Positions 25,600 to 35,327 of a DNA stretch of 64,000 bases are shown one piece after another (position 1 is the stretch's first letter; each line of letters starts with the position of its first letter). The position numbers and the translations under genes were made by a program. Below the pieces are notes generated by a model. It was given only the letters and a program-made list of their open reading frames with translations. It ran no database searches and was not told the origin of the DNA. The DNA is from Granulibacter bethesdensis CGDNIH1 (GTDB lineage: Bacteria; Pseudomonadota; Alphaproteobacteria; Acetobacterales; Acetobacteraceae). The stretch lies in the NCBI RefSeq assembly GCF_000014285.2, contig NC_008343.2, positions 766,001 through 830,000 of the forward strand. Reading direction: 5' to 3'.

Positions 25600-25945
25600 G
25601 ACAAGGCGATCCTCATATCAGAATCATGTTCATGCCACGGTGGCATGGCACCAGCACGGCAGCAGTGGAATGACCGATCGGTCATCTTATGCTCGGAAAC
25701 CCGAATGGTGGCAAACATAAGTAAAAGTCCAGAGATTGGCGAAACAGATTATGTGACATATCGTCACGAGACCGGGGATTCACAGAGACTGACCAACAGC
25801 CATACCGCAGTTGCTTTGATCCAGGGGGCGTCGGGCTACAATCCACAATAGGCCATTCAGACATTTCATGAAAATCGGATCATAGTTTGTCAGAAATACG
25901 GCGGCCTTGCCTCTGCTATGATCCTGTTATCTATCCCTGTTTCAT
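25600..25945. other. 346-bp gap between kdsD and the RNase D gene with three dyads
   Basis: I see no convincing gene here. It holds CATGCCAC-G-GTGGCATG (25631-25647), ATGACCGATCGGTCAT (25670-25685, of the type bound by TetR-family repressors) and GTGAC-ATATC-GTCAC (25753-25767). The kdsD promoter should lie here. Confidence 0.6.
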
Positions 25946-26581
25946 TCAGTGTGAAAAAATATCCGGCTCATCATAACCCAGATAGTCCAGCCGTGCTCTG
26001 GCAGGCAGAAAGGCAAAACATGCTTCAGCCAGAGCAAGCCTGTCCTCCCGGATCAGTAATCCTTCCAGCCGGTTCCATAGTGCATGCAGATACAGAACAT
26101 CGGAGGCGGCATAGGCCATCTGCTCTGGCGTCAGTTCAGGTGCGCCCCAATCGGAGCTCTGCTGCTGCTTGCTGATCTCTACCCCCAGAAGATCGCGGCA
26201 CAGATCTTTCAGGCCATGGCGATCTGTAAAGGTACGGACCAGCTTGGCGGCGATCTTGGTACATTTGACGTTGGACATCGCGATGCCCAGTGCGTTCTGC
26301 AAAATGCCGACATCGAACCGTGCGTAATGCATCAGCTTTACGCAGCCAGGATTGCTGAGCAACCGTTTGAGATTGGGGCAATCGGCGCCTTTGCCGCCCA
26401 ATCGCTCCGGCACAATCTGCACAAGGTGTGCATGACCATCTCCGGCGGAAATCTGGATCAGGCACAGCCGGTCCCGGTGATGATTCAGCCCCATCGTTTC
26501 AGTATCAATGGCGATAATGGGGCCGATATCCAATGAAGGGGGAAGGTCGTGCCGATGGAGATGAATGGTTTTATCGGCCAT
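25946..26581 (-). CDS. RNase D-like 3'-5' exonuclease, short form
   Basis: The 211-residue protein is a DEDDy exonuclease: DTET near residues 25-28, YARFDVGIL near 96-104, and the YAASDVLYLH motif with catalytic Tyr and Asp near 173-182. It lacks the HRDC domains of E. coli RNase D, as is usual for the short alphaproteobacterial form. It likely trims tRNA or other RNA 3' ends; a tRNA gene lies just upstream. ATG 26579-26581 is chosen because similarity starts there. Confidence 0.88.
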   Translation of the reverse strand: MADKTIHLHRHDLPPSLDIGPIIAIDTETMGLNHHRDRLCLIQISAGDGHAHLVQIVPERLGGKGADCPNLKRLLSNPGCVKLMHYARFDVGILQNALGIAMSNVKCTKIAAKLVRTFTDRHGLKDLCRDLLGVEISKQQQSSDWGAPELTPEQMAYAASDVLYLHALWNRLEGLLIREDRLALAEACFAFLPARARLDYLGYDEPDIFSH

Positions 26582-26797
26582 GAACTGTGTGATCACCGGG
26601 CTGAGACTTACGAAAGATGAAAGATGGGGGATAAAATCCAAGCATGCTGCATTGGGGTTATCCTGCCAGACAGATAAGAATAAGCGAACTGAAAAGACGG
26701 CAACGGAAAACGTTGCATCGGGCAAACTGTCATGTCAGTGTATGGAGACAACGCCGGTGATTTAATCACGACTGCCTCCCTCATAACCGAGGGAAGA

Positions 26798-26884
26798 TGG
26801 TGCCCAGGAGAAGACTCGAACTTCCACGACCTTGCGGCCACAGGTACCTGAAACCTGCGCGTCTACCAATTCCGCCACCTGGGC
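26798..26884 (-). tRNA. tRNA-Leu (anticodon CAG)
   Basis: On the minus strand the acceptor stem GCCCAGG pairs with CCTGGGC, the D-arm region reads GGCGGAATTGGTAGACGCGC, the anticodon arm is CAGGT-TTCAGGT-ACCTG (anticodon CAG), followed by a long class II variable arm and the T-arm containing GTTCGAGTC. The CCA end is encoded. Confidence 0.95.
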
Positions 26885-27150
26885 ATCGGGGCGTTGTGTG
26901 GAGCGGCATTTAGCGTTCGCAGCATGGGGCGTCAATGACCGCCGGACAGGTTTTTTAAAAAAACGTGACAGACCTCATCTCGTGATATCTGTCAGTCATG
27001 GAAAAACCCTCGTCCTGAAGCGTTAGGCGCGTTGCGAAACGCTGAAAAATCACGAACCCTGCTCCGCCAGACAGCCACAGGTCGCCCCTGTCGTGGTTCC
27101 GGTGCGTGTTACGGGATGGGAGGCGCACGCTCATCAGGGAGAATTCAGTC

Positions 27151-28152
27151 ATGACCACCACGGAATCGGTGCCGGTCACGCAATCCACTATGGCGGGCCG
27201 GATCGCCACGGTTTTCGGAGGTTCCGGATTTCTGGGGCAGTCGCTGATCCGGCTGCTGGCGCGGGAGGGGTATCAGGTAAGGGTTCCGGTGCGTGATCCT
27301 GAGCAGGTTCTGAAGCTGAAGAGCGCAGGGAGTGTCGGGCAGATCGTGCCGTTGGGTGTGTCGCTGGGAAGCCGGGATGCAGAGGCGGGCATTGCCCGGG
27401 CAGTGCAGGGGGCATCACTGGTCGTCAACCTGGTGGGGCTGCTGGCGGAAGCGCGGAAAGGAGATTTTCAGCGCGTCCATGTACAGGCGGCCGGGTTGAT
27501 TGCATCCCTGTCTGCCCAGGCAGGCGTTTTGTCCTTTATGCATATATCGGCTCTGGGGGCTGATCCCGCCAGCCCCTCCGCCTATGGACGCAGCAAGGCA
27601 GAGGGTGAAGAGGCTGTGCGCTCTGCTGTGCCACAGGCCGCCATTCTGCGCCCGTCCGTTGTTTTCGGGGCCGAGGATCATTTTTTCAACCGCTTTGCCG
27701 CTATGGCGGTGAGCTTGCCGGTTGTGCCGGTGATCTATGGCAACAGTCGGATGCAGCCCGTCTATGTAGAAGATGTAGCCCGGGCGATTCTGGCGGCTGC
27801 CACGCAGGCGGCTGGAAATGTCATCGAACTGGGCGGGCCAGAGGTCCTGACGATGCGTGATATTCAGCACCGTATCCTGACCATGATTGGTCGGAAAAAG
27901 CCGTTGATCGATATTCCCGACAAGGTAGCGATGGCATTGGCGATGATCGCGGAGAAAATGCCGGGCCGTCCGCTGACCACCGATCAACTTGCCATGCTCG
28001 GGTCCGGCAGTGTCGTATCGCCGCAGGCCTTGACGCTGGAGACGTTGGGGATTGTGCCGACCCCGATTGATCTTGTGGTGCCCCACTATCTCTCCCGCTT
28101 TCGGGCAGGCGGGCTGGTAGCGCCGCGGGTGAGAAAAACGACCACACCCTGA
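27151..28152 (+). CDS. NDUFA9-like atypical SDR (complex I-associated NAD(P)-binding protein)
   Basis: The 333-residue protein has a Rossmann motif VFGGSGFLGQSLIRLLAREGY at residues 20-40 and the SAYGRSK region near 149 with Tyr and Lys of SDRs. The pattern, including RPSVVFGAEDHFFNRFA, matches the bacterial relatives of mitochondrial complex I subunit NDUFA9. Alphaproteobacteria often carry it as a single gene. ATG 27151 follows AGGGAGA. Role: perhaps quinone or complex I related; not proven. Confidence 0.85.
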   Translation: MTTTESVPVTQSTMAGRIATVFGGSGFLGQSLIRLLAREGYQVRVPVRDPEQVLKLKSAGSVGQIVPLGVSLGSRDAEAGIARAVQGASLVVNLVGLLAEARKGDFQRVHVQAAGLIASLSAQAGVLSFMHISALGADPASPSAYGRSKAEGEEAVRSAVPQAAILRPSVVFGAEDHFFNRFAAMAVSLPVVPVIYGNSRMQPVYVEDVARAILAAATQAAGNVIELGGPEVLTMRDIQHRILTMIGRKKPLIDIPDKVAMALAMIAEKMPGRPLTTDQLAMLGSGSVVSPQALTLETLGIVPTPIDLVVPHYLSRFRAGGLVAPRVRKTTTP

Positions 28153-28216
28153 ATAGGCCCGAAATGGCCCTTTTATAGGATAGGCCCTGGAATTTTTTTT
28201 GATTAAAATCAAATAT

Positions 28217-28244
28217 CCAAATTATTTGGTCATATCTATTGACC
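28217..28244. promoter_or_regulatory. Two overlapping inverted repeats upstream of gltD
   Basis: CCAAAT-T-ATTTGG (28217-28229) and GGTCA-N7-TGACC (28228-28244) share two bases, 180 bp before the gltD start, in an AT-rich region that has no gene (28153-28423). They may be operator sites for the glutamate synthase genes. Confidence 0.4.
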
Positions 28245-28423
28245 TATGACTGAAAAATAGGCTCGTCAAATGATGCAGCCTTGTTTATAAGCAGCTTTCC
28301 CGGGTCGAATACCCCTTTCGGCCGGGATAGTCGCGCTTGCGCGTCCGGCTCCACACCGCCCATGCAAAGGCTGTGCCGTTTCCATCCCCATGGTCGGCCT
28401 GCCGCCCCTTGAGGAGATTGCTT

Positions 28424-29905
28424 ATGGCTGAACGCATGCTCCAGTTCGTCCGTCGTGCGCAGGCCTATCCCGACAAACGCGCGGCAGAGCAGCGTGTGGA
28501 GGATTTCGACGAGATCTATGCCGATTTCCAGCCTGAACAGGCGGCGGCGCAGGCATCGCGGTGCAGCCAGTGCGGGGTTCCGTTCTGCTCAATCCATTGC
28601 CCGCTTTCCAACAACATTCCCGACTGGCTGAAACTCACCGCTGAAGGCCGGCTGGAAGAAGCTTACGAAGTCAGCAGCGCCACCAACAACTTCCCTGAGA
28701 TTTGCGGTCGTATCTGCCCGCAGGATCGCCTGTGTGAAGGCAATTGCGTGATTGAGAAGGATTTCAACTCGGTCACTATCGGCTCGGTTGAACGCTACAT
28801 CACGGACACGGCATGGGAAAAAGGGTGGGTGAAGCCGCCCCGTCCGTCTCATGAGCTTGAACAGTCAGTGGCGATCATCGGTGCCGGCCCGGCTGGTCTG
28901 GCCGCGGCGGAGCAACTGCGCCGGCTGGGTTATCAGGTGCATGTCTATGATCGCTATGACCGTGTTGGCGGTCTGCTGATCTACGGCATCCCCGGCTTCA
29001 AGCTGGAAAAGGACATCGTGCTGCGTCGCTGGAAGCTGCTGGAAGACGCTGGTGTCGTGTTCCATTGCGGCGTGGAGATCGGCAACGGTGCCGGTGCGGT
29101 CTCCATGGCCTCGTTGCAGGAAAAGCATGATGCGGTTCTGGTGGCGACAGGTGTGTATAAGTCCCGCGAACTGGGTGGCCCCGGCTCCGGCCTGCCGGGG
29201 ATCGTGCCCGCTCTGACTTTCCTTACCGCTTCCAACCGCGTTGGCCTTGGGGACAAGGTGGAGGATTTCGACAACGGTGTTCTGAATGCGGCTGGCAAGG
29301 ATGTCGTTGTCATCGGCGGCGGTGATACGGCGATGGATTGCGTCCGCACCTCCATCCGGCAGGGTGCGAAATCGGTAAAATGTCTGTACCGCCGCGATAA
29401 AGCCAACATGCCGGGTTCGATGCGGGAAGTGAAAAACGCGGAAGAGGAGGGCGTCGAATTCGTGTGGCTCTCCGCACCGGAAGCATTCCTCGGTGAGGAT
29501 CGGGTCCATGGTGTCCGGGCCGTGCGGATGCATCTCGGTCTGCCGGATGCGTCCGGCCGCCAGTCGGTGGAGCCGTTGGAGGGCAGTCATTACACCATCC
29601 CGGCCGATCTGGTGATCAAGGCACTCGGCTTCGATCCGGAAGATATGCCGGTGATGTTCGGCACGCCGGAGCTGGGGGTAACCCGCTGGGGCACGCTGAA
29701 GGTGGATCCCAAAACCTTCATGACCAGTTTGCCGGGTGTCTTTGCGGCCGGTGATATTGTGCGTGGTGCGAGTCTTGTCGTCTGGGCGGTGCGCGATGGC
29801 CGTGATGCAGCGGCGGAGATGCACCGTTTCCTGCAGGGCAAGGCACCCGCCACCCTGAAAGAGCATGAGAGCGAGCCGCAGGGCGTCCCGGCGGCGGCGG
29901 AATGA
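28424..29905 (+). CDS. gltD: Glutamate synthase small (beta) subunit
   Basis: The 493-residue flavoprotein has the two 4Fe-4S cysteine sets (CSQCGVPFCSIHC near residues 46-58 and CGRICPQDRLCEGNC near 93-107), an FAD motif [17 protein letters not shown] near 150 and an NADPH motif VVIGGGDTAMD near 292. It passes electrons from NADPH to GltB. GAGGAG precedes the ATG. It stands before gltB and their ends overlap or abut. Confidence 0.96.
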   Translation: MAERMLQFVRRAQAYPDKRAAEQRVEDFDEIYADFQPEQAAAQASRCSQCGVPFCSIHCPLSNNIPDWLKLTAEGRLEEAYEVSSATNNFPEICGRICPQDRLCEGNCVIEKDFNSVTIGSVERYITDTAWEKGWVKPPRPSHELEQSVAIIGAGPAGLAAAEQLRRLGYQVHVYDRYDRVGGLLIYGIPGFKLEKDIVLRRWKLLEDAGVVFHCGVEIGNGAGAVSMASLQEKHDAVLVATGVYKSRELGGPGSGLPGIVPALTFLTASNRVGLGDKVEDFDNGVLNAAGKDVVVIGGGDTAMDCVRTSIRQGAKSVKCLYRRDKANMPGSMREVKNAEEEGVEFVWLSAPEAFLGEDRVHGVRAVRMHLGLPDASGRQSVEPLEGSHYTIPADLVIKALGFDPEDMPVMFGTPELGVTRWGTLKVDPKTFMTSLPGVFAAGDIVRGASLVVWAVRDGRDAAAEMHRFLQGKAPATLKEHESEPQGVPAAAE

Positions 29906-29913
29906 GGCGGCGT

Positions 29914-32900
29914 ATGAACAGCGAGAACGCAAAGGAAACCCGGCCCATGAACGTCGTTTCCACGAATTTTGTCGCAGAGTGGGATGCGAATGTCGCCGCT
30001 CTGCGCGACACTTATTCTTCCGCTCAGGAGCATGATGCCTGCGGCGTCGGCATGGTGGCCGCGCTGGACGGCAAGCGCCGCCGTGATGTCGTGGAAGCAG
30101 GGATCGAGGCGTTGCGGGCCGTGTGGCATCGCGGCGCGGTGGATGCCGATGGCAAGACCGGTGACGGTGCCGGTATCCATATTGAAATTCCGCAGGACTT
30201 CTTTGCCGAGGCGGTGCGCCGCGGCGGGCATGATCCGCATCCGGGCAAGATTGCGGTCGGTCAGGTGTTCCTGCCGAAATCCGATCTGAATGCGCAGGAA
30301 CGTTGCCGTCAGATCGTGGAGACCGAAATTCTTGCTTTCGGTTATGGCCTGTATGGCTGGCGTCAGGTGCCGATCAACTATGCCTGCATCGGTGAAAAGG
30401 CCAACCAGACCCGGCCGGAAATCGAGCAGATCATGATCTGGAACGCCCGTGGCGTGTCGGAGCAGGAGTTCGAGCGCGATCTGTACGTAATCCGTCGCCG
30501 TATTGAAAAGCAGGCGGCTGCCGATGGCATTTCCGAGCTGTATCTGTGCTCGCTCTCCACGCGCTCGATCATCTACAAGGGCATGTTCCTGGCGGAGAAC
30601 CTGACGGATTTCTATCCCGATCTGCTGGATGCGCGTTTCGTCAGCCGCTTTGCGATCTATCATCAGCGTTACAGCACCAATACCTTCCCGACATGGAAGC
30701 TGGCGCAGCCTTTCCGCATGATCGCGCATAATGGCGAGATCAACACGGTGATCGGCAACGTCAACTGGATGCGCAGCCATGAAACGCGCCTCGCCCATCC
30801 GGCGCTGGACGGATATTTCGAGGATCTGAAGCCGATCGTGCAGCATGGTGGCTCCGATACCGCTTCGCTGGATGCGGTGTTCGAGCTGCTGGTTCGTGGT
30901 GGTCGTGATGCCCCGATGACGAAGGCGCTGCTGATCCCGGCTGTTCAGAACGAGAACATGCCGAAGGAACATCGCGACCTTTATCAGTATGCCAATGCCG
31001 TTATGGAGCCGTGGGACGGCCCCGCCGCGGTGTGCGGCACTGATGGGCGCTGGATGATCGCCGGTCTGGACCGTAACGGCCTGCGCCCGCTGCGTTACAC
31101 CATCACCACCGATCAGCGCCTGATCATCGGTAGCGAAGCCGGTATGGTGAAGCTCGACGAAAGTCAGATCCTCGAAAAAGGCCATGTCGGTCCCGGTGAG
31201 ACCATTGGTGTCGATCTGGATAACGGGGAATTCTATTCCTCCACCCGTCTGCGCGATGCACTGGCGGCGCGGCGTCCTTTCGGCGAATGGATCAAGGGCA
31301 TTACCCAGCTCGATCACATCGTCCGTGCCGATGCGGGTGAGCCGAGTCTGTTCCAGGGCGAGGAACTACGCCGCCGTCAGCTCGGCGTCGGTGTGACGAT
31401 GGAAGAGCTGGAAGTTATCCTGCACCCGATGGTGGAGGATGCGATTGAGGCGACGGGCAGCATGGGCGATGACACACCCATTGCTGTGCTGAGTGAGAAA
31501 TATCGCGGTCTGCACCATTATTTCCGCCAGACTTTCGCGCAGGTGACCAATCCGCCGATCGACAGCCTGCGTGAAACGCAGGTGATGTCGCTGAAAACGC
31601 GGTTGGGTAATCTGGGCAATATCCTCGATGAGGATCAGTCCCAGTGCGATTTGCTGCAACTGGCCAGCCCGGTCCTGTCCAATGCTGAATACAACGCGAT
31701 GCGCGATTACATGGGCGCATCAGCCTGTGTGGTGGACTGCACCTTCGCGGTCGAGGAAGGCGAGGCCGGTCTGCGCGCCGCCATTGCCCGGGTGAAGCGG
31801 GAGGCCGAGGAAGGTGTGCGGGCCGGATGCACGCATGTCATCCTGACCGACGAGAATACGTCTGCCACGCGTGTGCCGATCCCGATGATTCTGGCCACGG
31901 GCGGGGTGCATACGCATCTGGTAGGCCAGTCTCTGCGCACTTTCACCAGCCTGAACGTGCGCAGCGCTGAATGCCTTGATGTGCATTATTTCGCGGTGCT
32001 GATCGGCGTGGGCGCGACCACGGTGAATGCCTATCTGGCGCAGGAAAGCATTGCCGACCGGCATCGTCGTGGCCTGTTCGGTGATCTGTCGCTGAAGGAT
32101 TGCGTGACACGCTATCGCAAGGCGATCGACAAGGGCCTGCTGAAGGTGATGTCCAAGATGGGTATCTCCGTGCTCAGCTCCTATCGTGGCGGCTATAATT
32201 TCGAGGCGATCGGGCTTTCCCGTTCTCTGGTGGGTGAGTTCTTCCCCGGCATGCAGTCCCGCATTTCCGGCATCGGTCTGGGCGGTATCGCACACAAGGC
32301 GCTGGAACTGCACCGGATGGCATGGTCCAGCGATGCGGTGACGCTGCCCGTGGGCGGCTTTTACAAGCTGCGTCGTCGTGGCGAGGTCCATGCTTTCGAT
32401 GGACCGCTGATCCATACCCTGCAGGAAGCTGTGGCAACCGGCAGCTACACCACCTATCGGCGTTATACCGACATGGTGCGTCGCCTGCCGCCGGTCGCGC
32501 TGCGTGATCTGCTGGATTTCCGGATGGAAGGGCGCACGCCTGTCTCCACCGATGATGTCGAAAGCATTACCGAGATCCGCAAGCGTCTGGTGGCACCGGG
32601 CATTTCGCTCGGCGCACTCAGCCCGGAAGCGCATGAGACGCTGTCCATCGCCATGAACCGGATCGGTGCGCGCAGCGATAGCGGGGAAGGCGGTGAAGAC
32701 CCCGGCCGCGCAAAGCCGCGTCCGAATGGCGACAATGCGTCCTCTGCCATCAAGCAGATTGCCTCCGGTCGCTTCGGTGTGACGGCGGAATATCTGAACA
32801 ACTGCCGTGAAATCGAGATCAAGGTCGCGCAGGGGGCAAAGCCCGGCGAAGGCGGTCAGCTGCCTGGCTTCAAGGTCACGGGCCTGATTGCCAAACTGCG

Positions 32901-34476
32901 CCATTCCACCCCCGGTGTGATGCTGATCAGCCCGCCGCCGCATCATGATATCTACTCGATCGAGGATCTTGCGCAGCTGATCTACGATCTGAAGCAGATC
33001 AATCCCGATGCGACAGTCTGCGTGAAGCTGGTGGCGCGCTCCGGTATCGGCACCATTGCCGCGGGTGTTGCCAAGGCCAAGGCGGATGCAATTCTGGTCA
33101 GCGGCCATGTCGGCGGCACCGGCGCCAGCCCGCAGACCTCGGTGAAATATGCGGGCCTGCCGTGGGAAATGGGGCTGTCGGAGACGCATCAGGTGCTGAT
33201 GCTCAACCGTCTGCGTCACCGCGTGAAGCTGCGCACCGATGGCGGCATCAAGACCGGTCGCGATGTGGTCATCGCCGCGATGCTGGGTGCCGAGGAATTC
33301 GGCATCGGCACCGCATCGCTGGTGGCGATGGGCTGCATCATGGTGCGTCAGTGCCATTCCAATACCTGCCCGGTGGGCGTGTGCACACAGGATGAGGCAC
33401 TGCGCGAGAAATATGATGGCTCGCCGGAGAAGGTGATCAATCTGTTCTCCTTCATCGCGGAGGAGGTGCGGGAAATTCTTGCGTCTCTGGGCGTGCGGAC
33501 GCTGGCGGAGGTGGTGGGCCGGACCGATCTGCTGCATCAGGTCAGCCGTGGCTCTGAATTCCTCGATGACCTCGATCTCAATCCCTTGCTGGTGCAGGCC
33601 GATCCGGGATCGCATGCCCGTTACTGCACCATCGAGGGCAGGAACGAGGTCCCCGAAACCCTTGATGCCCGCATGATTGCCGACGCAGCCCCGCTGTTTG
33701 AGCGTGGCGAGAAAATGCAGCTGCAATACGGGGTGCGGAATACGCATCGTGCGGTTGGCACGAAGATGTCTTCGAAGATCGTGCGGAAATTCGGTATGAC
33801 GGGCCTCCAGCCGAACCATGTCACCGTGCGTCTGCGGGGCAATGCGGGTCAGTCACTGGGGGCTTTTGCGGTGCAGGGGCTGAAGCTGGAAGTGTTCGGC
33901 GATGCCAATGACTATGTCGGCAAGGGCCTCTCCGGCGCGACCATCGTGATCCGGACCTCCCCGTCTTCTCCGTTGCGGACCGAGGAAAACACCATTATCG
34001 GCAATACCTGTCTGTATGGTGCCACCAGCGGCAGGCTTTTTGCGGCGGGTCGGGCCGGGGAGCGCTTCGCGGTGCGTAACTCCGGCGCCAGCACCGTCGT
34101 CGAGGGCTGCGGCTCCAATGGCTGTGAATATATGACAGGTGGAACCGTCGTTATTCTGGGATCGGTCGGGGATAATTTCGGTGCCGGTTTCACCGGTGGT
34201 GTGGCCTTCATCTATGATCCGCATGAAAGCTTCGCGGCGCGGGCCAATCCCGATACCATCGCCTGGCATCGTGACTTCTCACCTGACTGGGCCAATGCTC
34301 TCAAGGAACTGGTGCGTGAGCATGTGGAGGAAACCGGCAGCCGCTATGCCGCCACCTTGCTGCATGACTGGGACGAGAATGTCGGTGATTTCTGGATGGT
34401 TGTGCCCAAGGACTACGTGAAATATCTGCCTATGCCCATCAAGGAGGATGCGAGGGCAGATGCAATCAGGGCCTGA
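29914..34476 (+). CDS. gltB: Glutamate synthase large (alpha) subunit
   Basis: About 1520 residues: class II amidotransferase domain whose catalytic Cys is in HDACGVGMVAAL near residue 43 (so a short propeptide is removed), central domain, FMN-binding domain (SGHVGGTGASPQTSVKYAGLPWE) with the 3Fe-4S cysteines (GCIMVRQCHSNTCPVGVCTQ), and the C-terminal GXGXG beta-helix. It makes two glutamates from glutamine and 2-oxoglutarate. Starts at 29902 (ATGA overlap with gltD), 29914 (GAGG upstream) and 29947 are possible; 29914 is used. Confidence 0.95.
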   Translation: MNSENAKETRPMNVVSTNFVAEWDANVAALRDTYSSAQEHDACGVGMVAALDGKRRRDVVEAGIEALRAVWHRGAVDADGKTGDGAGIHIEIPQDFFAEAVRRGGHDPHPGKIAVGQVFLPKSDLNAQERCRQIVETEILAFGYGLYGWRQVPINYACIGEKANQTRPEIEQIMIWNARGVSEQEFERDLYVIRRRIEKQAAADGISELYLCSLSTRSIIYKGMFLAENLTDFYPDLLDARFVSRFAIYHQRYSTNTFPTWKLAQPFRMIAHNGEINTVIGNVNWMRSHETRLAHPALDGYFEDLKPIVQHGGSDTASLDAVFELLVRGGRDAPMTKALLIPAVQNENMPKEHRDLYQYANAVMEPWDGPAAVCGTDGRWMIAGLDRNGLRPLRYTITTDQRLIIGSEAGMVKLDESQILEKGHVGPGETIGVDLDNGEFYSSTRLRDALAARRPFGEWIKGITQLDHIVRADAGEPSLFQGEELRRRQLGVGVTMEELEVILHPMVEDAIEATGSMGDDTPIAVLSEKYRGLHHYFRQTFAQVTNPPIDSLRETQVMSLKTRLGNLGNILDEDQSQCDLLQLASPVLSNAEYNAMRDYMGASACVVDCTFAVEEGEAGLRAAIARVKREAEEGVRAGCTHVILTDENTSATRVPIPMILATGGVHTHLVGQSLRTFTSLNVRSAECLDVHYFAVLIGVGATTVNAYLAQESIADRHRRGLFGDLSLKDCVTRYRKAIDKGLLKVMSKMGISVLSSYRGGYNFEAIGLSRSLVGEFFPGMQSRISGIGLGGIAHKALELHRMAWSSDAVTLPVGGFYKLRRRGEVHAFDGPLIHTLQEAVATGSYTTYRRYTDMVRRLPPVALRDLLDFRMEGRTPVSTDDVESITEIRKRLVAPGISLGALSPEAHETLSIAMNRIGARSDSGEGGEDPGRAKPRPNGDNASSAIKQIASGRFGVTAEYLNNCREIEIKVAQGAKPGEGGQLPGFKVTGLIAKLRHSTPGVMLISPPPHHDIYSIEDLAQLIYDLKQINPDATVCVKLVARSGIGTIAAGVAKAKADAILVSGHVGGTGASPQTSVKYAGLPWEMGLSETHQVLMLNRLRHRVKLRTDGGIKTGRDVVIAAMLGAEEFGIGTASLVAMGCIMVRQCHSNTCPVGVCTQDEALREKYDGSPEKVINLFSFIAEEVREILASLGVRTLAEVVGRTDLLHQVSRGSEFLDDLDLNPLLVQADPGSHARYCTIEGRNEVPETLDARMIADAAPLFERGEKMQLQYGVRNTHRAVGTKMSSKIVRKFGMTGLQPNHVTVRLRGNAGQSLGAFAVQGLKLEVFGDANDYVGKGLSGATIVIRTSPSSPLRTEENTIIGNTCLYGATSGRLFAAGRAGERFAVRNSGASTVVEGCGSNGCEYMTGGTVVILGSVGDNFGAGFTGGVAFIYDPHESFAARANPDTIAWHRDFSPDWANALKELVREHVEETGSRYAATLLHDWDENVGDFWMVVPKDYVKYLPMPIKEDARADAIRA

Positions 34477-34512
34477 TCAAGCTCATCACGGTTGTGCTGA
34501 AGACTGACGATC

Positions 34513-34549
34513 AAAGCAGGCGTTCCATAATGGAGCGCCTGCTTTTTTT
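34513..34549 (+). terminator. Terminator of gltDB
   Basis: AAAGCAGGCG / CGCCTGCTTT form a 10-bp stem with a 13-nt loop that itself can pair (TTCCA/TGGA), followed by a run of T. Confidence 0.92.
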
Positions 34550-34629
34550 CGGGCGTTGATGGCAATTTATGCCCGTGTCCGTCGCATGGGGCTTATCGAG
34601 CCGGTGGAGGATGAGATAGAAGTTTCCGC

Positions 34630-35298
34630 ATGCGCACTTTGTATCATCTTCCTCTTTGTCCGTTTTCCAGAAAAGTCCGCGTCGTTCTGGCGGAGAGAAA
34701 GCTTCCTTTCGAACTGAAAGTCGAAAAAGTCTGGGAACGCCGCCCGGAGTATCTGGAGATGAATCCGGCGGCTACGGTGCCGGTGCTGGTGGAGCAGAAT
34801 GGTCTGCCCATTCCGGATTCATCGGTCATCTGTGAATATCTGGAGGAAGCCTATCCTGATATCTCCCTGCTCGGGCGCAGTTTGGCCGAGCGTGTGGAGA
34901 CGCGCCGTCTGGCAGCGTGGTTTGATGGCAGATTTTATCAGGAGGTGACGAAAAATCTGGTGGGCGAAAAATATCTGAAACGCCTGCTAGGGCGTGGCAA
35001 TCCCGATGCGACGGCGATCAGGACCGGGTTCACCAGCCTGCGCTATCACATGGAATATCTCGGCTACCTTGCAGATACACGGAAATGGCTGGCGGGTGCG
35101 GCCATCGGTCTGGCCGATTTCGCGGCGGCGGCGCATGTATCCTGTCTGGATTTCGGCGGCGATATCGACTGGGAGAAATTTCCCGCCGCTCGTGACTGGT
35201 ATGCGAGGATCAAAAGTCGCCCCAGCTTCCGTGGTATTCTCGCTGATCGTGTGCCTGGCATCATTCCGCCAGCGCATTACGCCGATCTCGATTTTTAG
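34630..35298 (+). CDS. Glutathione S-transferase family protein, FzlA-like
   Basis: The 222-residue protein has a thioredoxin-like N-terminal GST domain (MRTLYHLPLCPFSRKVRVVLAE) with the PDSSVICEYLEE glutathione-site pattern near residue 62, and an all-helical C-terminal domain. The N-terminus and the VWERRPEYLEMNPAATVPVL segment resemble FzlA, the alphaproteobacterial GST homologue that binds FtsZ in Caulobacter. An SDR gene lies close by. The FzlA assignment is from memory of family features and needs a tree. Confidence 0.75.
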   Translation: MRTLYHLPLCPFSRKVRVVLAERKLPFELKVEKVWERRPEYLEMNPAATVPVLVEQNGLPIPDSSVICEYLEEAYPDISLLGRSLAERVETRRLAAWFDGRFYQEVTKNLVGEKYLKRLLGRGNPDATAIRTGFTSLRYHMEYLGYLADTRKWLAGAAIGLADFAAAAHVSCLDFGGDIDWEKFPAARDWYARIKSRPSFRGILADRVPGIIPPAHYADLDF

Positions 35299-35327
35299 AA
35301 TTTTCAGTGCTGGCTTAAGGGGGAGCG

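Noticed and set aside
25644..25660. TGGCACCAGCACGGCAGC as a sigma-54 promoter for kdsD or a plus-strand transcript
   Set aside because: The GG-N10-GC spacing fits, but the -12 element lacks TTGC, it points away from kdsD, and no gene follows on the plus strand.
26784..26796. Short stem TCCCTC/GAGGGA after the tRNA-Leu gene as a terminator
   Set aside because: The stem is only about six base pairs and no T run follows on the minus strand.
28301..28336. GGGTCGAATACCC, resembling a tRNA T-arm
   Set aside because: No acceptor stem, D-arm or anticodon arm can be built around it, and it lacks the GGTTCRA core.
31720..33819. A 699-codon frame antisense to gltB (and another at 29590-31317)
   Set aside because: It mirrors the biased codons of gltB, has His/Gln/Arg-rich nonsense composition, no ribosome site and no family features.
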